Source of the DNA: Phallusia fumigata
Lineage: Eukaryota > Chordata > Ascidiacea > Phlebobranchia > Ascidiidae
Direction of reading: 5' to 3'
Assembly: GCA_008931825.1 (NCBI GenBank)
Contig: QXVZ01019309.1
Span: forward strand, 1 to 28,667
Length of the DNA: 28,667 nucleotides
The notes beneath the pieces are model-generated. The model was not told the origin of the DNA. It saw only the letters and a list, made by a program, of their open reading frames with translations, and searched no databases. The position numbers and the translations under genes are program-made. The first letter of the stretch is position 1. Every line of letters starts with the position of its first letter. Of the stretch, positions 1 to 13,200 are shown one piece after another.

Positions 1-451
1 TGTCAAAGACTAGGGAGCACAACTTCAGATATCCACCTATCATGTGTCTAAATTTGAAGAAATCTGATATTACAACTGGAGGAACAAACCTGCTTTAAAC
101 AAAAGGAAAAAATCAGTGCGAAAACTACTTGATCGCCCTTCATTGATGGGTACTTATTTTTAAATAACTGCTGGGATCCCAATAACTTTTAAGAAATTGC
201 AGCCAGATGAGGTAAAATTGTTTTAAGGGTGAGGGGAGCTGCCTGCACAACTATTTATTGTGGCGAATCCTCATCGCATACAATAAGATGTCAGATTCAT
301 AAAATAGCATACGTTTCATCGGTCAGCTTGAGACGATCGTGTTCCGGCTTTTTACAATGGAAGAAGCTTAAACGTTCTATACTTGTAATTCCTTAGTAAA
401 AGTATTCAACAGTTCGTGGTTTTGCACCTCAGTATATCAGTGCCCGCTCAC
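1..451. other. PIK3C2 last visible intron, no gene seen
   Basis: The sequence left of the donor at 451-446 shows no reading frame resembling the C-terminus of a class II PI3K and no other recognisable gene. It is most simply the intron before the final exon, running off the window. Confidence 0.6.
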
Positions 452-1229
452 CATTTCATTGTAGGTTGGGTGCAGAGTTTTCCTCGCAACTTTCGTCTTC
501 TTCTTAGTCACGTGACCCGGGTCGGGAAGAAGGTAGGTCTTCACGTACGGGTCCGGATCTGAGCCGTTCACAGGCGACTGTGCAGCCACGGATAAACGTC
601 AAATTAAAGGCAAAGTAACCAAATGTTTTTTTTACGGAAACGGAGTGTCCTTTACTTTGTTGATGTACAGTTTATTTAAAGCGTATTTTCATACGCGCGG
701 GGGTGTGTCACATATTTGCGTGCATGTTCCAATGTGCGTGCATTTCCAACAACTCTGGACACATACGTGACCAATTGTGCGACCTCAGGGACTTTGTAAG
801 TGTGACGTCACGTTCTCCGCCGTGGTGGGAAAATTCAATTAGTTTTTGGTAAGTAAGTTATTCTGTACCGGAAATGCAGAATTATTCCAGATTTTGAGGT
901 GATGCATGGTGCACACCATGTCGGAGACCACTGGCGTTAAAAACGGTGTCGAACGAAAATTTTGACGCGTATTGGCCGTTTCGTGAAGAAACACTCACAA
1001 TTGTTTTGCTCGTCAAAAGCGTAGACCGTAAGCTTACCACTAAAATCCAAACAAGATGTCGCCTTACCAGATTTTTGCAGTGCATGATCATGATGTACAA
1101 GGCGTTGTTCTTGTAATGTAGAGAAACCTTGATTTCGCCCCCAATCACGTCGGGTGTCCGCACGTTCGGTTTCACTTCTTTCTCTTCGTCGCGGAGAATC
1201 GGATGAAAGAAAGTGTAAACTAGATCGTG
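452..1229 (-). CDS. PIK3C2: PIK3C2 exons 33-34: PX end and C-terminal C2 domain (incomplete)
   Basis: Residues about 1590-1685 from exons 1229-1068 and 577-452. Exon 33 gives [18 protein letters not shown] (PX end) then [20 protein letters not shown], the first strands of the second C2. Exon 34 gives [16 protein letters not shown] and [18 protein letters not shown], matching human [15 protein letters not shown] and KRKTKISRKTRNPTFNEM. The exon ends at ATG|GTGAGC. The final exon(s), expected to carry the YSGY-type strand and the C-terminus, were looked for in 1-451 on the minus strand and not found, so they lie outside the window. Confidence 0.93.
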
Positions 1230-4200
1230 CTGTAATAGAGTGAATAACCTACTGTGAAAAACGAAACACAAAAGTATCTGGGATTAGCTGAGGCTAGACT
1301 ATACCTAAGTGCCCGGGCCTGGCATTACTTTAGTTTCAAGTGTTACGATAAACTTAACGGCGAAACTGCCAGTTAAGCGTTTAAAAATGAAAGTTGTGAC
1401 GCAAAATTCAACCTTTTTTTCCAGTAAACGTCGATCTGTAACAAACAAATGCAACCCTTTCGTAAGGTCTTAAGCATAATACACTGTTGTCAACAAGAAT
1501 GTTTGAAGACTGATGCCTGAACCCTCGAGAATCAGATACTGAGATGAAAGGCTAGATGCTAAGCGAATTTGAATACACGAGATTTGCCCGATCGCTGTCA
1601 GTCACTTCAACATTATTCCGTGGGCATTGGTTCGAATATCACGCCGGTATAGAGATTTCTGCACGACTACCACATGCTTTTTGGCAGTAGGGTTGAGCCA
1701 CCACAGGCTGTTTGGCCGAGCACCAAGTGCTTAATGTTAATACTCCGTACTCGAGCATATACGTTTGTGTGACGAAACCTGCACTTGTTTGAACTTTTAG
1801 TACAAAACGTTCAGTAGATTTCAGTTGAGCGCGTAATATCAAAATGGGCTACACTTCGCACTTAGTACTGGCTCGGTTCAATGTCAGCATACAGTGTAAT
1901 TTCTTTTAAAAAACGGCGATATCGGCATACCATGGCAATGTTGCGTTTGGATTTAAGTAGTGCGGCAAGATAGGTGTTGAGTTTTGCCTTTCTCCTATCA
2001 GCAACTTGCTTCACTTGTGATCTGCCGACGATGAGGCTGCCCGGAAAGCTGAAAGGCATAAAAATGGGTGTCAAAAATAATGCTGGTTTTTAATGAGAAA
2101 ACTTCAGCCTATAAATCGACCATTGACACCCGATAACTTGGACCAATAAAAGTCACCAACCTAAAATATCGAAAAAATTAAAAAAAACACAAAACAATTC
2201 GCTTGCTTGTCCCACGTTCTTGGGCATAGAGGCCAATATACCATGTTAAAGCAAATATTTTACCAGTGGTTCTCTTAGTTACTAAGCTTAAGATACACAC
2301 AATATTTAAGTTACATTTTTGGATGTGTATAGGTCTAATGCGGCAAAAAACGTTCGCTGTACCAATCAATCACGTGTAAATATCTTTTGTGACCAAAGCT
2401 GGGTGACAAACCGACGTTAGACAGAAAACAGAACAAAGGGAAAGTCCTTTCTGAAAAGGGATCCGACCGTACCTTGGCATACTCTGACAAGCATGTGAGA
2501 GTTTTTCGTGGAGTTCCTCGAATTCGTCGAACGTTCGGAATACGTAAGATTCGACTGTCCGCAATGAAGTCTTCTCACGGGTAACTTTCACACAATAAAG
2601 CTACAAAACACATAGTGAGAATTGATGAATGCTGACTTAAAATGGCACAAAATACGGACATGAAGAGTAGCATTATTTACAGCATAAATGCCAGAAAATT
2701 CGTATCTAGTGAATACATTTTATTACAAACGTTTTGACAATCGCTTATTTCATCAGCAGTGCAATGTATTCACCATGTACAAGTTTCTAAAAACTCTCAA
2801 AACATTGAGTATTACTGAAAGTTAAAACAAGAATACAATTCATATGAAATGTATTGAAAAAGTATAAGCTTGCCCAGTCGAATGTTGCAACGTTTATGCA
2901 ACAAAACTATTACACAACAACTCACGTAGTACTTCTCGGGACAGTAGCGCTTTTGGTACCCGACCACCGTTGCCATGGTGATAAGGCCCTCCTCTTCCTT
3001 GTACCCCCGGAGTTGGGGGGCAAACGAGAGTGTGCGGCGGTCCTCCTCACTCTCGTTGCCGTGGAAACGCATCTGAGCCAGGTTGTGGATGAAAAAGTTG
3101 AGACGCGTAAATGACGATGACAGACTCGCGTCAATCAACCTGGAATACAAGTTTGACGTCATAGTGGTATCTATAGTGACGTCACAAGGTTTAAAATTGA
3201 AAACAGATTTTTGAAAACCTCTGTTAAATTTTTCTGTAACTGTGTAAGTAGATGCCTAAATTAACTTCACCAAAATATTTGAGACCCAGAAGATTTGTCT
3301 TTAGGTTTAGAACTTTATTAACTTATTTAAAGACAAGAGACAAAATTAACAAACTTTGTAAACATTGTTGTTGCCTCCGTGTCCGACGCGTTGGGCCTCA
3401 ATGCATCATAAACATATTTTAAATCCGATTTCCCGCTTAACTCAGGAATGCCACAGTTCAGCATCTGAAAAAACAACGGTGTTATTTAAAAGACACAACA
3501 ACTATGACGTAACAATCGTTTGAGTTCGAACTGACCAATGAGAGAAGGTTTATGAGAATGTGGGATTGTTTCCTCACAATGTTAAAAGCCCGACAACAGA
3601 TGTCGACAAAGTCTTGAAATTGGGAACTCGGTCGATCACCGCCGTTGATGACGTATGCCATGTCTGACGTCAGAACGAAAGGAGCGCGATCACTGCAACG
3701 TCAAAAAAGTTAAAAAAAAATTTAGTTTAAAATATTTTTTTTTTTGTGAAAAGTGTAACATAAGAATAATATTTTCTAATATTAGAGAAGTCAGAGCAAA
3801 AAATGAAAACCAACCGTTTAATGTTTCCGAACATTTGAGCATGCCCAAGAAACCTCGCAAAGTCGATGTGGAAAAGATAGCCAGTTCTTCTTAGCATAAT
3901 GTTGTCATTATGTCGATCACATATTCCAAGTACGTATGTAGCGACGCAATATCCAGCACACGACAACGTAAAATTTTCCACCGCCTGTAATACATCAGTT
4001 TGTACTGGAGGTTTTGCAAAAGTGGAATGGGACGATTTAGAAAATACCGTGGTCAAATTTTGGAAGCTTCATCCAAAGAATTTAGAATCGCATTAAATGT
4101 GTTAAACTAATCATTCTTCTAATTTTGCCTGTTTCGTGTTCTAAAACAAAAACTGACACCGGAACTCTGACCCACCCACAGAAAAACATTTGGACATGTC

Positions 4201-7200
4201 CATGTGCAATGTGCACACTTATGAGCGCTACCATTTATAATTGTTAGTCCACAAATTGACATCAAACGTTTTTCTTTCGTTTAAAATCGCCGAATTTGTT
4301 AGCAGGCGAGGTGGTAACGGTGCGTAACAACTAAACTCGAGCGAAAGTTTTGCGGTCATACTATGTTTAAAAATTAAAAAAACGTAAGGCACCAGGTATA
4401 CGAGTTTGTATTTATGGGCAGAAGTTGAAATAGACATATTAAAACATTAATATGCAGACCCTATTTACATATTCTTGTCGCACTTCAAGTAGCCCCACAT
4501 ACCGTCCACCAAGTGGGGAAAACGGTCTGACAGTCTTAGATAACGAGACTACCATCTACGCCGCCAGGTTCTAACTGGAAACAACATACGAAGATTGGTC
4601 TAAATAGCTTTATAAGGGGAACCCCTTTATTGTTCTTTTTTCTGAGTCCTTTTTCTCCTCAAACTAAATCGTGGGCAGTTTCATAGCATTGCAACGGAAA
4701 AGGATAACAGATTCACAAAAGGTGAGACAATCATTGGAAAACGTAAGAAATTTGTATATTCGATATACAAACTATTTGTGTATTCGACAGATATTTACAC
4801 TGAAGCCAACAGTTCCATCAAAGTCAAACCATGGCAGATGTTTACTTCAGGTATTATGTGTATGTTTGGATTGGAAACCAACACATTGTAAAGCAGGTTG
4901 AAGAAATCTGGACAGAATACGAGGCAATCATCATCATTAGAGATCGTGTGTTTGTGGACATGTAACTGTACAATGTGGGAGTGTATGTGGCAAATTAGCA
5001 ATGTGTAATTTTTGACTTTTCTGACAAAAGTGTGTGATTTGTTATAGTCTGTTAGTTTTTCCGATGAGTACCTGAAGTTTCAAAGCATACTTGAACTTAA
5101 TTTACTGCAAGTGTTTTTGTTCACGTCGTAGCCAATGAGATATCCGTAAATAAAATTGTGTTTGCTGATAAAATGAGTCCAAAACAAAAATTTAAATTTC
5201 TGACAACAGTTGCAGTTAGATTAACCCCACAAACATGTGGTAATGTCCACTCAAAGAGAAGTTGCCAGGTGCCATACCACACAAATTTTAGGCCTATACT
5301 GCTTTCTGTCACAAGTGCAAGAATAAAAACTTTTCGCCGATCCGATGAAAAACTTTTCACGAGTGGATCGTCATGGTGCCAATTTTTTCACAACACTGTA
5401 CTTTGACTGTGAGGCCACGGGAATTAAACCAAATACTCGCTCACTTTTCAGTTAAGTTCTGCTATATAACGCAAAACAAGGCTTTTCGAAAACATTAGCA
5501 TCTGAATTTCTCTTGGCACTTTCATTCTGACTAAACCCTACCCACTAACACACAAGGGCGTTAAAAAATCTTCACGCCCATAATACGCAACTTTTCCATC
5601 CAATCAACCCTTTATTAACAAATCTTTTTTGTCAGTTGTAGAAAACTTGCCACCGAGTAACTTTGTTTTTAAAGCTTCTTGCTGGACCAAAATCTACTGA
5701 GCCATGGAAAGCTCTCACGAAACACAGTTTGAGACGTATGAACGAAAATTGCGATGTAAACGCTCGAGAAACAAATGGCTCTTGTTAACGTTAGTCGTCG
5801 ACAAACAGCTTCAAGCTCTCATTCAAAGCCCGTTATTGATAGGTTAACTCGCGATAGAAGCTTAATCTTTCATTTGACAACAATCAAACTTGTGCTTTAG
5901 CAAACAAACAAGGCACAACGTGTTCCATAACAAAACTTGTAGTGTCGTAATAAACGTTGGTAAAGACCCACTGAATAAATGGGATCACAAATTTTATCTA
6001 CCTACGCAGCTTAGTTAGGTTCGGGTAGGAGCAAATGGTACCTCATATGCAGTAAAATGAACGTTCCTTATTAAAAATTCCAATAATGTAAATGACGGGT
6101 GTAACAGATAGCAAGAGTACTCGGCGATAATGTTTTTAGTTTGTTGTTAACAAACATTTCTCACTTGTATCGTCTGTTTGCCACACGCGGGTTTAAACAT
6201 GATAGAACACCGAAGTCCAAGATCGCAAGCTCGTGGTGACGTTACGTGTTTGTGGGCCGTTCTACTTATGTTACGTTGGTGAGACAAAGTTTGAAACAAT
6301 GAAGTGCGTGAAAAACTGCTTATTGTGGGCTTGACCAAACCTCAAAAAAAACGGCGGGAGGGGGGTGGGGGCGCCTCTCGGCCTCCCCGTAAGTGGGCGC
6401 CATTGTACTGAGCATTATATACTTATTAGCAAACGTTCAAACAAGTCTTATGACGCGAGGATCATCAAATGTTTCCTCCCTGTAATCAACAAGTGCCATC
6501 GTATAAACCAGTGAGCAATAATGCGATTGAATGCGAACAAACGCCTTCTTTTGTTAATTGCGATAGAATAATGAAGAGTTGTACATTGATGGTGCGAATG
6601 CCACAATATTGCAGTAAATATCAGATCTCAGTATTAAAAACGGCAGAGACTTTTGGAGCTTGATGATGATATGTGAGGTGTATGACAACACTATAGAACA
6701 TCGTTTTGATTTGCTGCCAAAAGCAGCCTCGCCCGTCGCATCGAAGCAAAATAAATTTATTTGAACAACTTTTCGTGTTAGTTGTCAAAGTGTGCCGCGA
6801 AAATGAACAGAGTTCCCTAGTGTGCCGCAAGCTAAAAAAGTTNTCAAGGTGTTAGCATGACTCATCAATTATGGACAGCAATAATGAGATTGATTGCGAA
6901 CAACCGCCTTTTTTTGTTAATTGCGATAGAATAATGAAGAGTTTGTACATTGATGGTGTGAATGCCACAATATTGCAGTAAATATCACATCTCAATATTA
7001 AAAACGGCAAAGACTTTTGGATCTTGATGATGATATGTGAGGTGTATGACAACACTAGAACATCGTTTTGATTTGCTGCCAAAAGCAGCCTCGTCGCAAT
7101 AAACCAAAATAAATTTATTTGAACAACTTTTCGTGTTAGTTGTTTGCAAAATGTGCCGCGAAAACAAAGATAGTTCCCTAGTGTGCCGCAAGCTAAAAAA

Positions 7201-10200
7201 GTTTGAGAACCACTGGTATAAACGTATCTCTCCAAACGGTCGAAGTAAGAACATTTTGGTTTTGAAGAAAAAATGTCACAACTCAATCAATGTTGCGTCA
7301 TATGTGTGTGACGTCACAACACCTCTGGACTGGCTGAGGGGGGTGTTCTAACACCAAACACCCCTCCGCCCATGCCATAAATATTAATGTGCACACCCCA
7401 TCCATATATTTTTGTCGCACTGACAGTCTTGGATGACGAGAATACCCGCTGCCTGCTCTCGGACATTTGAACTGGAAACAACATAGCCCATACGACGGAA
7501 GGGCTTTATAAGGGGAATCTCCTTATCGTTCTTTTTTATGAGGCCATTTGATCCTCACAGTAAATCGGGGCAGTTTCATAGCATTGCAACGGTAAAGGAT
7601 AACAGACTCACAAGAGGTGAGACAATCATTGGAAAACGTAAGAATGGCCGATACAAACTATTTGTGTATTCGACAGATATTTACACTGAAGTCAACAATT
7701 CCATCAAAGTCACAGCATGGCAGATGTTTACTTCAGGTATTATGTGTATGTTTGGATTGGAAACCAACACATTGTAAAGCAGATTGAAGAAAAATGGACA
7801 GAATACGAGGCAATCATCATCCTTAGAGATCGTGTGTTTGTGGACTTTGTGGAAAAGTGTGCCGCGAAAATGAACAGAGTTAAGAACATTTTGGTTTTGA
7901 AGAAAAAATGTCACAACTCAATCAATGTTGCGTCATATGTGTGTGACGTCACAACACCTCACGCATGCTCGGCCGAGCACCAAGTACCAACCCGAAATGC
8001 TCGGCCAAACATGCAGTTTTGGTGCAAACCCACGAGAAAAATCACAACCCCTCATTTTTTCTGCATTTAATAAAAAAACAGAAAAGAACTTTTTTCACCT
8101 TTTCATAGCTGATCCCAGTTGGATTGTATTTTTGCAGCCATTCAGCTATAGGTCGGTCTTTGAAAGCTCCTGTCAGCCCGTAACTAGATTGGATCTCACG
8201 GAAAGTTCTGGAATCTGGTATCAATTCAACCATACCTGTTGACAGCGTTGAACAAAATTTAGACATGTTTAAACATTTTTCCAATCATTGTGCGATGTTT
8301 AACAGATTTTGTCTGGGCACCGAGCATCACTTTTAATGCTCTTTTAAGCAGCAAACCGAATAAACAGCCATACTCGGCCCCAAGTACGGGCCCAGTTTGC
8401 CTTATCTCTATTTATTAACAAGTTTTTAAAACACATAGGAAAACTTTCGATAAATTCAATTGTGGCGAAATCGCACCTTGATTGAGACCAGTCGGTAAGC
8501 ATTCAAATGTCAAAATCTTAAGGTCAAGCCCTTCAGACAGCCACATTCTGTCCATAACTCGGATCAGTTGCATTGTGAGCGCGTCCTGTCGTAAGTCATC
8601 GCCAACCTAGAAAAAATCATTTGGTGAGCTGCTAAAAATTCGAATCCTCTTTGGAAACATTTGAAGGAGGTAAAGGTTTGTATAATTTGTAGACTAAAAG
8701 ACACACAAACCTTGTACATGATGTTGATTTCTTGGCCTAAATGTTCGGCGTTGGTGAACGCAACCTTGATAGGAACAGCATTCGATGTGAAGTACGTTGA
8801 ATTCTGCGAGAAATCAAATTTTAAAACACTGTTGGGTAGTTTGCGGCCTTTGTTAAAAACCATAATGGGACAACGGTTAGCTTTATACAGTGGTTCCCAA
8901 CCTTTTTGGTGCATCCCCCCTTTGCTTATTTTGGAGCTTTTCATTCCTTCCCTACTAGGCAAGAAGTGATAAAAGCAATATTAAAAAGTTTGGAACCACT
9001 TGTTTACCTCAAAAGAAATACTACACTTATCATTAATATCTTTACTATGTGGAAATTCCTCCCCTTAACCAATCAAATTCCTCCCTGGGGAGAAATTCCT
9101 CTCCGGTTAGGATCCACTGGCTTATTATTTCATTGTACTTACTTTAACATTTACACCGTTGGCGACATATGCAGGATTGATCGGGACTCGGAACTTGCGC
9201 CCTCCGATGCGCGAAGACACTTTTGACAAATCCTCCTGAAGCACAGCGGATTTTGCGGAATCTTTTGCATCCCTCACTGCTTCCGCAACCCTGGAAGCAG
9301 TAAAATAGGGAAACGAAAATTAGCTTCGGTACAAAAGGATTTCTATATCTTCGTCATCGAACAAACGCAACGCTAAAGTTTTAGCATAGCAAAAGATTAC
9401 TACTATATGGCCGTTGTACTATTTAGATGTTGTGTCTTGACCATACTTGTCACGACATTTTTGAAAGACATCGACGGCACAAGCTGTTAATTGTCGGCAT
9501 CGTTTACGCAATGTATTAGTATATCAGTGCAATCTAATGATGCTGGAACGATGCGGCCGGGAATTGTTTTAAGTCACCAAGATTTGTAGAAACCACTATT
9601 TCAATAATTTCCTATCATCGACTTTAAATTTAGCTGAAATTTAAAGTCTGGCACTTTTATTGAAAAATGAGGCCATTTGGATTGGGCTGGTATTATTACA
9701 CATGCATTAGTTCGTAGGAGTCTAAAAAGTACCTATGTATCATTTTAAGGAAGTAGTGCTCCTTCTCAAATTCCCTTTTCAACGTTGCACTGCATGTCAC
9801 TAAGAGAGCAGCATACAGCACTCGGTATCTCCTTCCCCACACACCGTCGTTCATGTTTTCATGTAGCAACCTTGAAATACAAAAAAATATCTTGTGCTAC
9901 CAAATATTTTGATGATATTTACCAACATTTCTCAGTAAACCAACATTTCTGGGATCGAAGCAATAGAACAGTGGTTTCCAGCCTGGGGGTCGCAGGGAGG
10001 TTTTCTGGGGGTCGCGACAAATATGTAATATTTTTATTACTTTTACAACACATGGGTTACAACTGGTTTGGCCTGCATCACCTGTTTTGTTAGGTACGAT
10101 AAGCGGTAGGCTATGTGCCCATAGCTAACTGCACAGGCATTGTCATTGAAACGTCACAGTAATTATTGTCATCAACAATGAAATCCTAAGGCTTAGGCCA

Positions 10201-13200
10201 TGAAGTTGCAAAGCCAGCCGTCTCATGGAGCAAAAGTGAATGCAAATAAACGATATACTGTAAAAATCATTTTGATTGATCTTGTTGTTTAGAAAAAAAA
10301 ATGGTTGGTCGGGTCGCAAGATATTTTAAGACATTATAGGCGGCCACCAGACAATAAAGGTCGGGAAGCACCGCAATAAAAGGATTGGCCAAAAAACAAG
10401 TTTTATCATTAAAAATCGGTGTTCAGCCGAGGGGTACTGTGACGTCACACATGTTAGTGTTCGCCAAAATCTTTGCGTGGAGAGACGTTTGTAAGTTGCG
10501 ACTTTATAGGACCAGTCTTCAACGATTTTTGTTTGATAATTTAGGCTTGTTTGAACCTTTAGTAGAAGATTAGGACTGTCAATATTTCATGTTCGGTTAA
10601 GCAACATTTTGCCTTGTCTTGTTTCATCCAAAATATTCGCCACTGTACGCCCAGCCTATAAAACCGAATAATAGCTCTTCTTTTAAGTATTCCGTAAGAT
10701 GGAAAAATCTAGTCTGTTGTGGAATTCCAATCCACTACAAGAGATTATTCGGGGCGGGTGCTCTACCATTGCTTGCTAAAAGTCGAATTACAAACACCAC
10801 TGCCAGCTGCATGTGTCAACTTATGATGGAGTTCGCCATACAAGTCTTTGACTATGATTAAAATGCAAGCGCATTATAATTCCGGAAACTGCCCCAAAGC
10901 CTTAATGCTAATAAACGATGGCGGCCTAATCCAGTATATACATCACTGTTTACCAGGTCTGTCAGTGTCTCCACATCGAATAATATCCGTTTTTCAAGTT
11001 TTCCTCACGGTAAGTCGTACACTAAAAAAATCTGGCCTGATGATTGGTTTGTTGTGAAAAAAGAGATATGGTGACGTCATAACTTTCCGACTAACTGTGT
11101 GACGACATTTACACAAGAACTATTCACAGAAGTTGAAAGTCTCCCTCCACAAATTTTAAATTTGCGCCACTGATTAAAAATCTTTGATTATATATAGAAG
11201 CAACCAATACTAATACTAAACTGCTCACCAGAATAGTTTCTGTGCAATTCTTACACTGCCGATCGCTCTACGAAGTATCAGTTTCATCAGGGGACTGTCA
11301 TGCCGCTGTTCCCATTTCAGTGCTTGAACAAGCTGTGGTAACCACGAACTGATGTCCATATCTCCTGCGCCTTCCAACCACCGGATGGCAGCAGAGCGCA
11401 CCCGACTGTCGGGAAACCTGTCGAAAAGCCACAAGTTAATGAATATATGAGGAGGAATTAAGAAAAATGAACTGAGCTATCAACTAAGGCACAAAATTAC
11501 AGTGGGTCGAGCCAAGGTGTTACTAGGTTGTTGAGCCAGATATCGCTGTTTTGGAAATGGGTGTTCGCTCAAGCAATAAGTGTAATGGTGGGCACTTGAC
11601 CCAAGTCAGGGGTTCTCAAGCGGGGGAATTTCTCACCAGGGGTAAATTTTGTAATCAATATTAGGGTCTATAATTTCTTAATATTCTGATTTGAACATGC
11701 TTTCCACGAACTTAATGTCCGAAAAGGGAATATTGATTAAATATTGATTAAAGGGTCCATGTAATAAAGAACAAGTTATTGGCCGCAGCAGGAAAAAGCT
11801 AAAAAGTTAAAGCAGGTTGTAGTTCAGATATAATCATTTTAAAGGCTCGAATATTCGATTAATTCATCAAATTTGTGTGACGTTACAAGCTAAACATAAC
11901 ACTAGAAGTTTTTTGAAAAACAGAACTGAGCACTACGACCGAAGAAAAATGAGACCGTACATTCATAACCATACGTTGTTGTACACAGGCTTCAAAGACC
12001 AATACAACGATACTTACGCTGCCGTAAGGAGTGCGAGTGATTCTTCAGGTTGAGGGGTTCGTGGCCATAATGAGATCAGATTATAGGCGTCACGAGCATG
12101 CAGTAAACTGGGTGACCAGCTCGGAATGCAACGGAGAAGCAAAGGCAAACTGATACCTGCCGAATCATAATATTGTTGTTTGCAATGAATAATAAAAAAC
12201 GCACACATAACAACCATGAGTAGGAAAGGCTGCTGCCTTAAACGTTACCTTAGGAGAAAACTGGTATATACCTGTTTAAATATTATGATTAAATTTGTTT
12301 TTCTTGTATTAGCAAGAGAAAATAAATGGGTTTCCACTTTCCACACAAGAATATTGCTAACGGTAGGCAAGAAAGTGTACAAATGAGCTAGTTGCAATTA
12401 AACACAAACACAGATTCGCAATCTTTAAAAAGACAAAAAAATAAACAAATACAAGTTTGCACTTCCAGGGGGGACTGATTAGTAGTAATACATTGCATTG
12501 ACTTGGCAGCAAATTATTAAATGTTGCTCTTAATCCATACAATAAGATGGCTTACCAAGTACGCTTAGTCAGGACACAATGTTTATACTAGCACAATCAA
12601 AATCAACACAAAAAGTGTTTTTATTACCTGGGAATCCATTGTCCTGGTTTGGTGCACCAACAATGTTTCTATGTTGCCAGAGAAGATCTTTCTCGTTCTT
12701 GGAGAGGTTGCATAATGGGCCAACCATCAGTTTGGCCCTGGCCAACAGTTTCTCTAAACTTTGTTTCGTTTCAGTGGATACTGAGGACATTTCTCGCCAT
12801 GGTGACGACCTACCAAGCATGAACATTGAAGTCGATGATTAATCATGCAACTATTTATTTTTGATTTACCCATTTTGAACAGGACTTCCAATCTCAGGAA
12901 ATTTTACAACACAGTCTGGATTTTTTTCCTCAGAAAAGTCAATGTTGATCACAACACTGTCTGAGTTGATGATGTTGTCGGCACAGTGGTAAAATAAATG
13001 GCCTTCACCTGTGACCTTTGACCCCACAGAGGTCATGTCCCACATTCCAAACACTTTGGTGCCATGCTTAAGTATTCTGAAAAGTAAAGTTTTTTTCACA
13101 CTTACCATTAGAAAATGCAGCTGAAGCAACGTATATTTCAAAATTACAAAAAAGTAAACAGAACATTCAACACAAGTGCATTTAGTAAGCAAACTACATG

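Larger units (their letters stand above)
3985..8098. other. Large repeat-filled PIK3C2 intron 26
   Basis: This 4.1-kb intron is by far the largest of the gene; most others are 200-900 bp. It holds two copies of a roughly 500-bp unit (4443-4959 and 7378-7845), a hAT-like element with internal duplication (6509-7215), an exact 80-bp duplicate (7246-7325 and 7881-7960), and a G-rich run at 6356-6371. The stretch from about 5000 to 6470 shows nothing I can name. The open frames here (60-117 codons) are not supported as genes: where the copies can be compared, their differences change amino acids freely. Confidence 0.75.
9871..11228. other. PIK3C2 intron 21, repeats but no gene
   Basis: The 1.36-kb intron contains the hAT-like MITE 9969-10373 and the dispersed repeat 10703-10822. 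TGACGTCA occurs at 10440 and 11072. The open frames inside it (60-80 codons) show no familiar protein. Confidence 0.6.

Noticed and set aside
882-1271. 129-codon minus-strand open frame as a stand-alone gene
   Set aside because: Only 1229-1068 is coding; it is PIK3C2 exon 33, bounded by TTACAG and GTAAGG. The rest is intron read-through.
1700-1740. GGCCGAGCACCAAGT shared between 1711 and about 7971 as a possible regulatory repeat
   Set aside because: Only about 15 bases match; the flanks are different, so it is too short to call.
7717-8070. 117-codon frame, also partly open in the duplicate at 4833-4964
   Set aside because: Differences between the copies change amino acids freely, the first copy stops early, and the frame runs across a hAT remnant.
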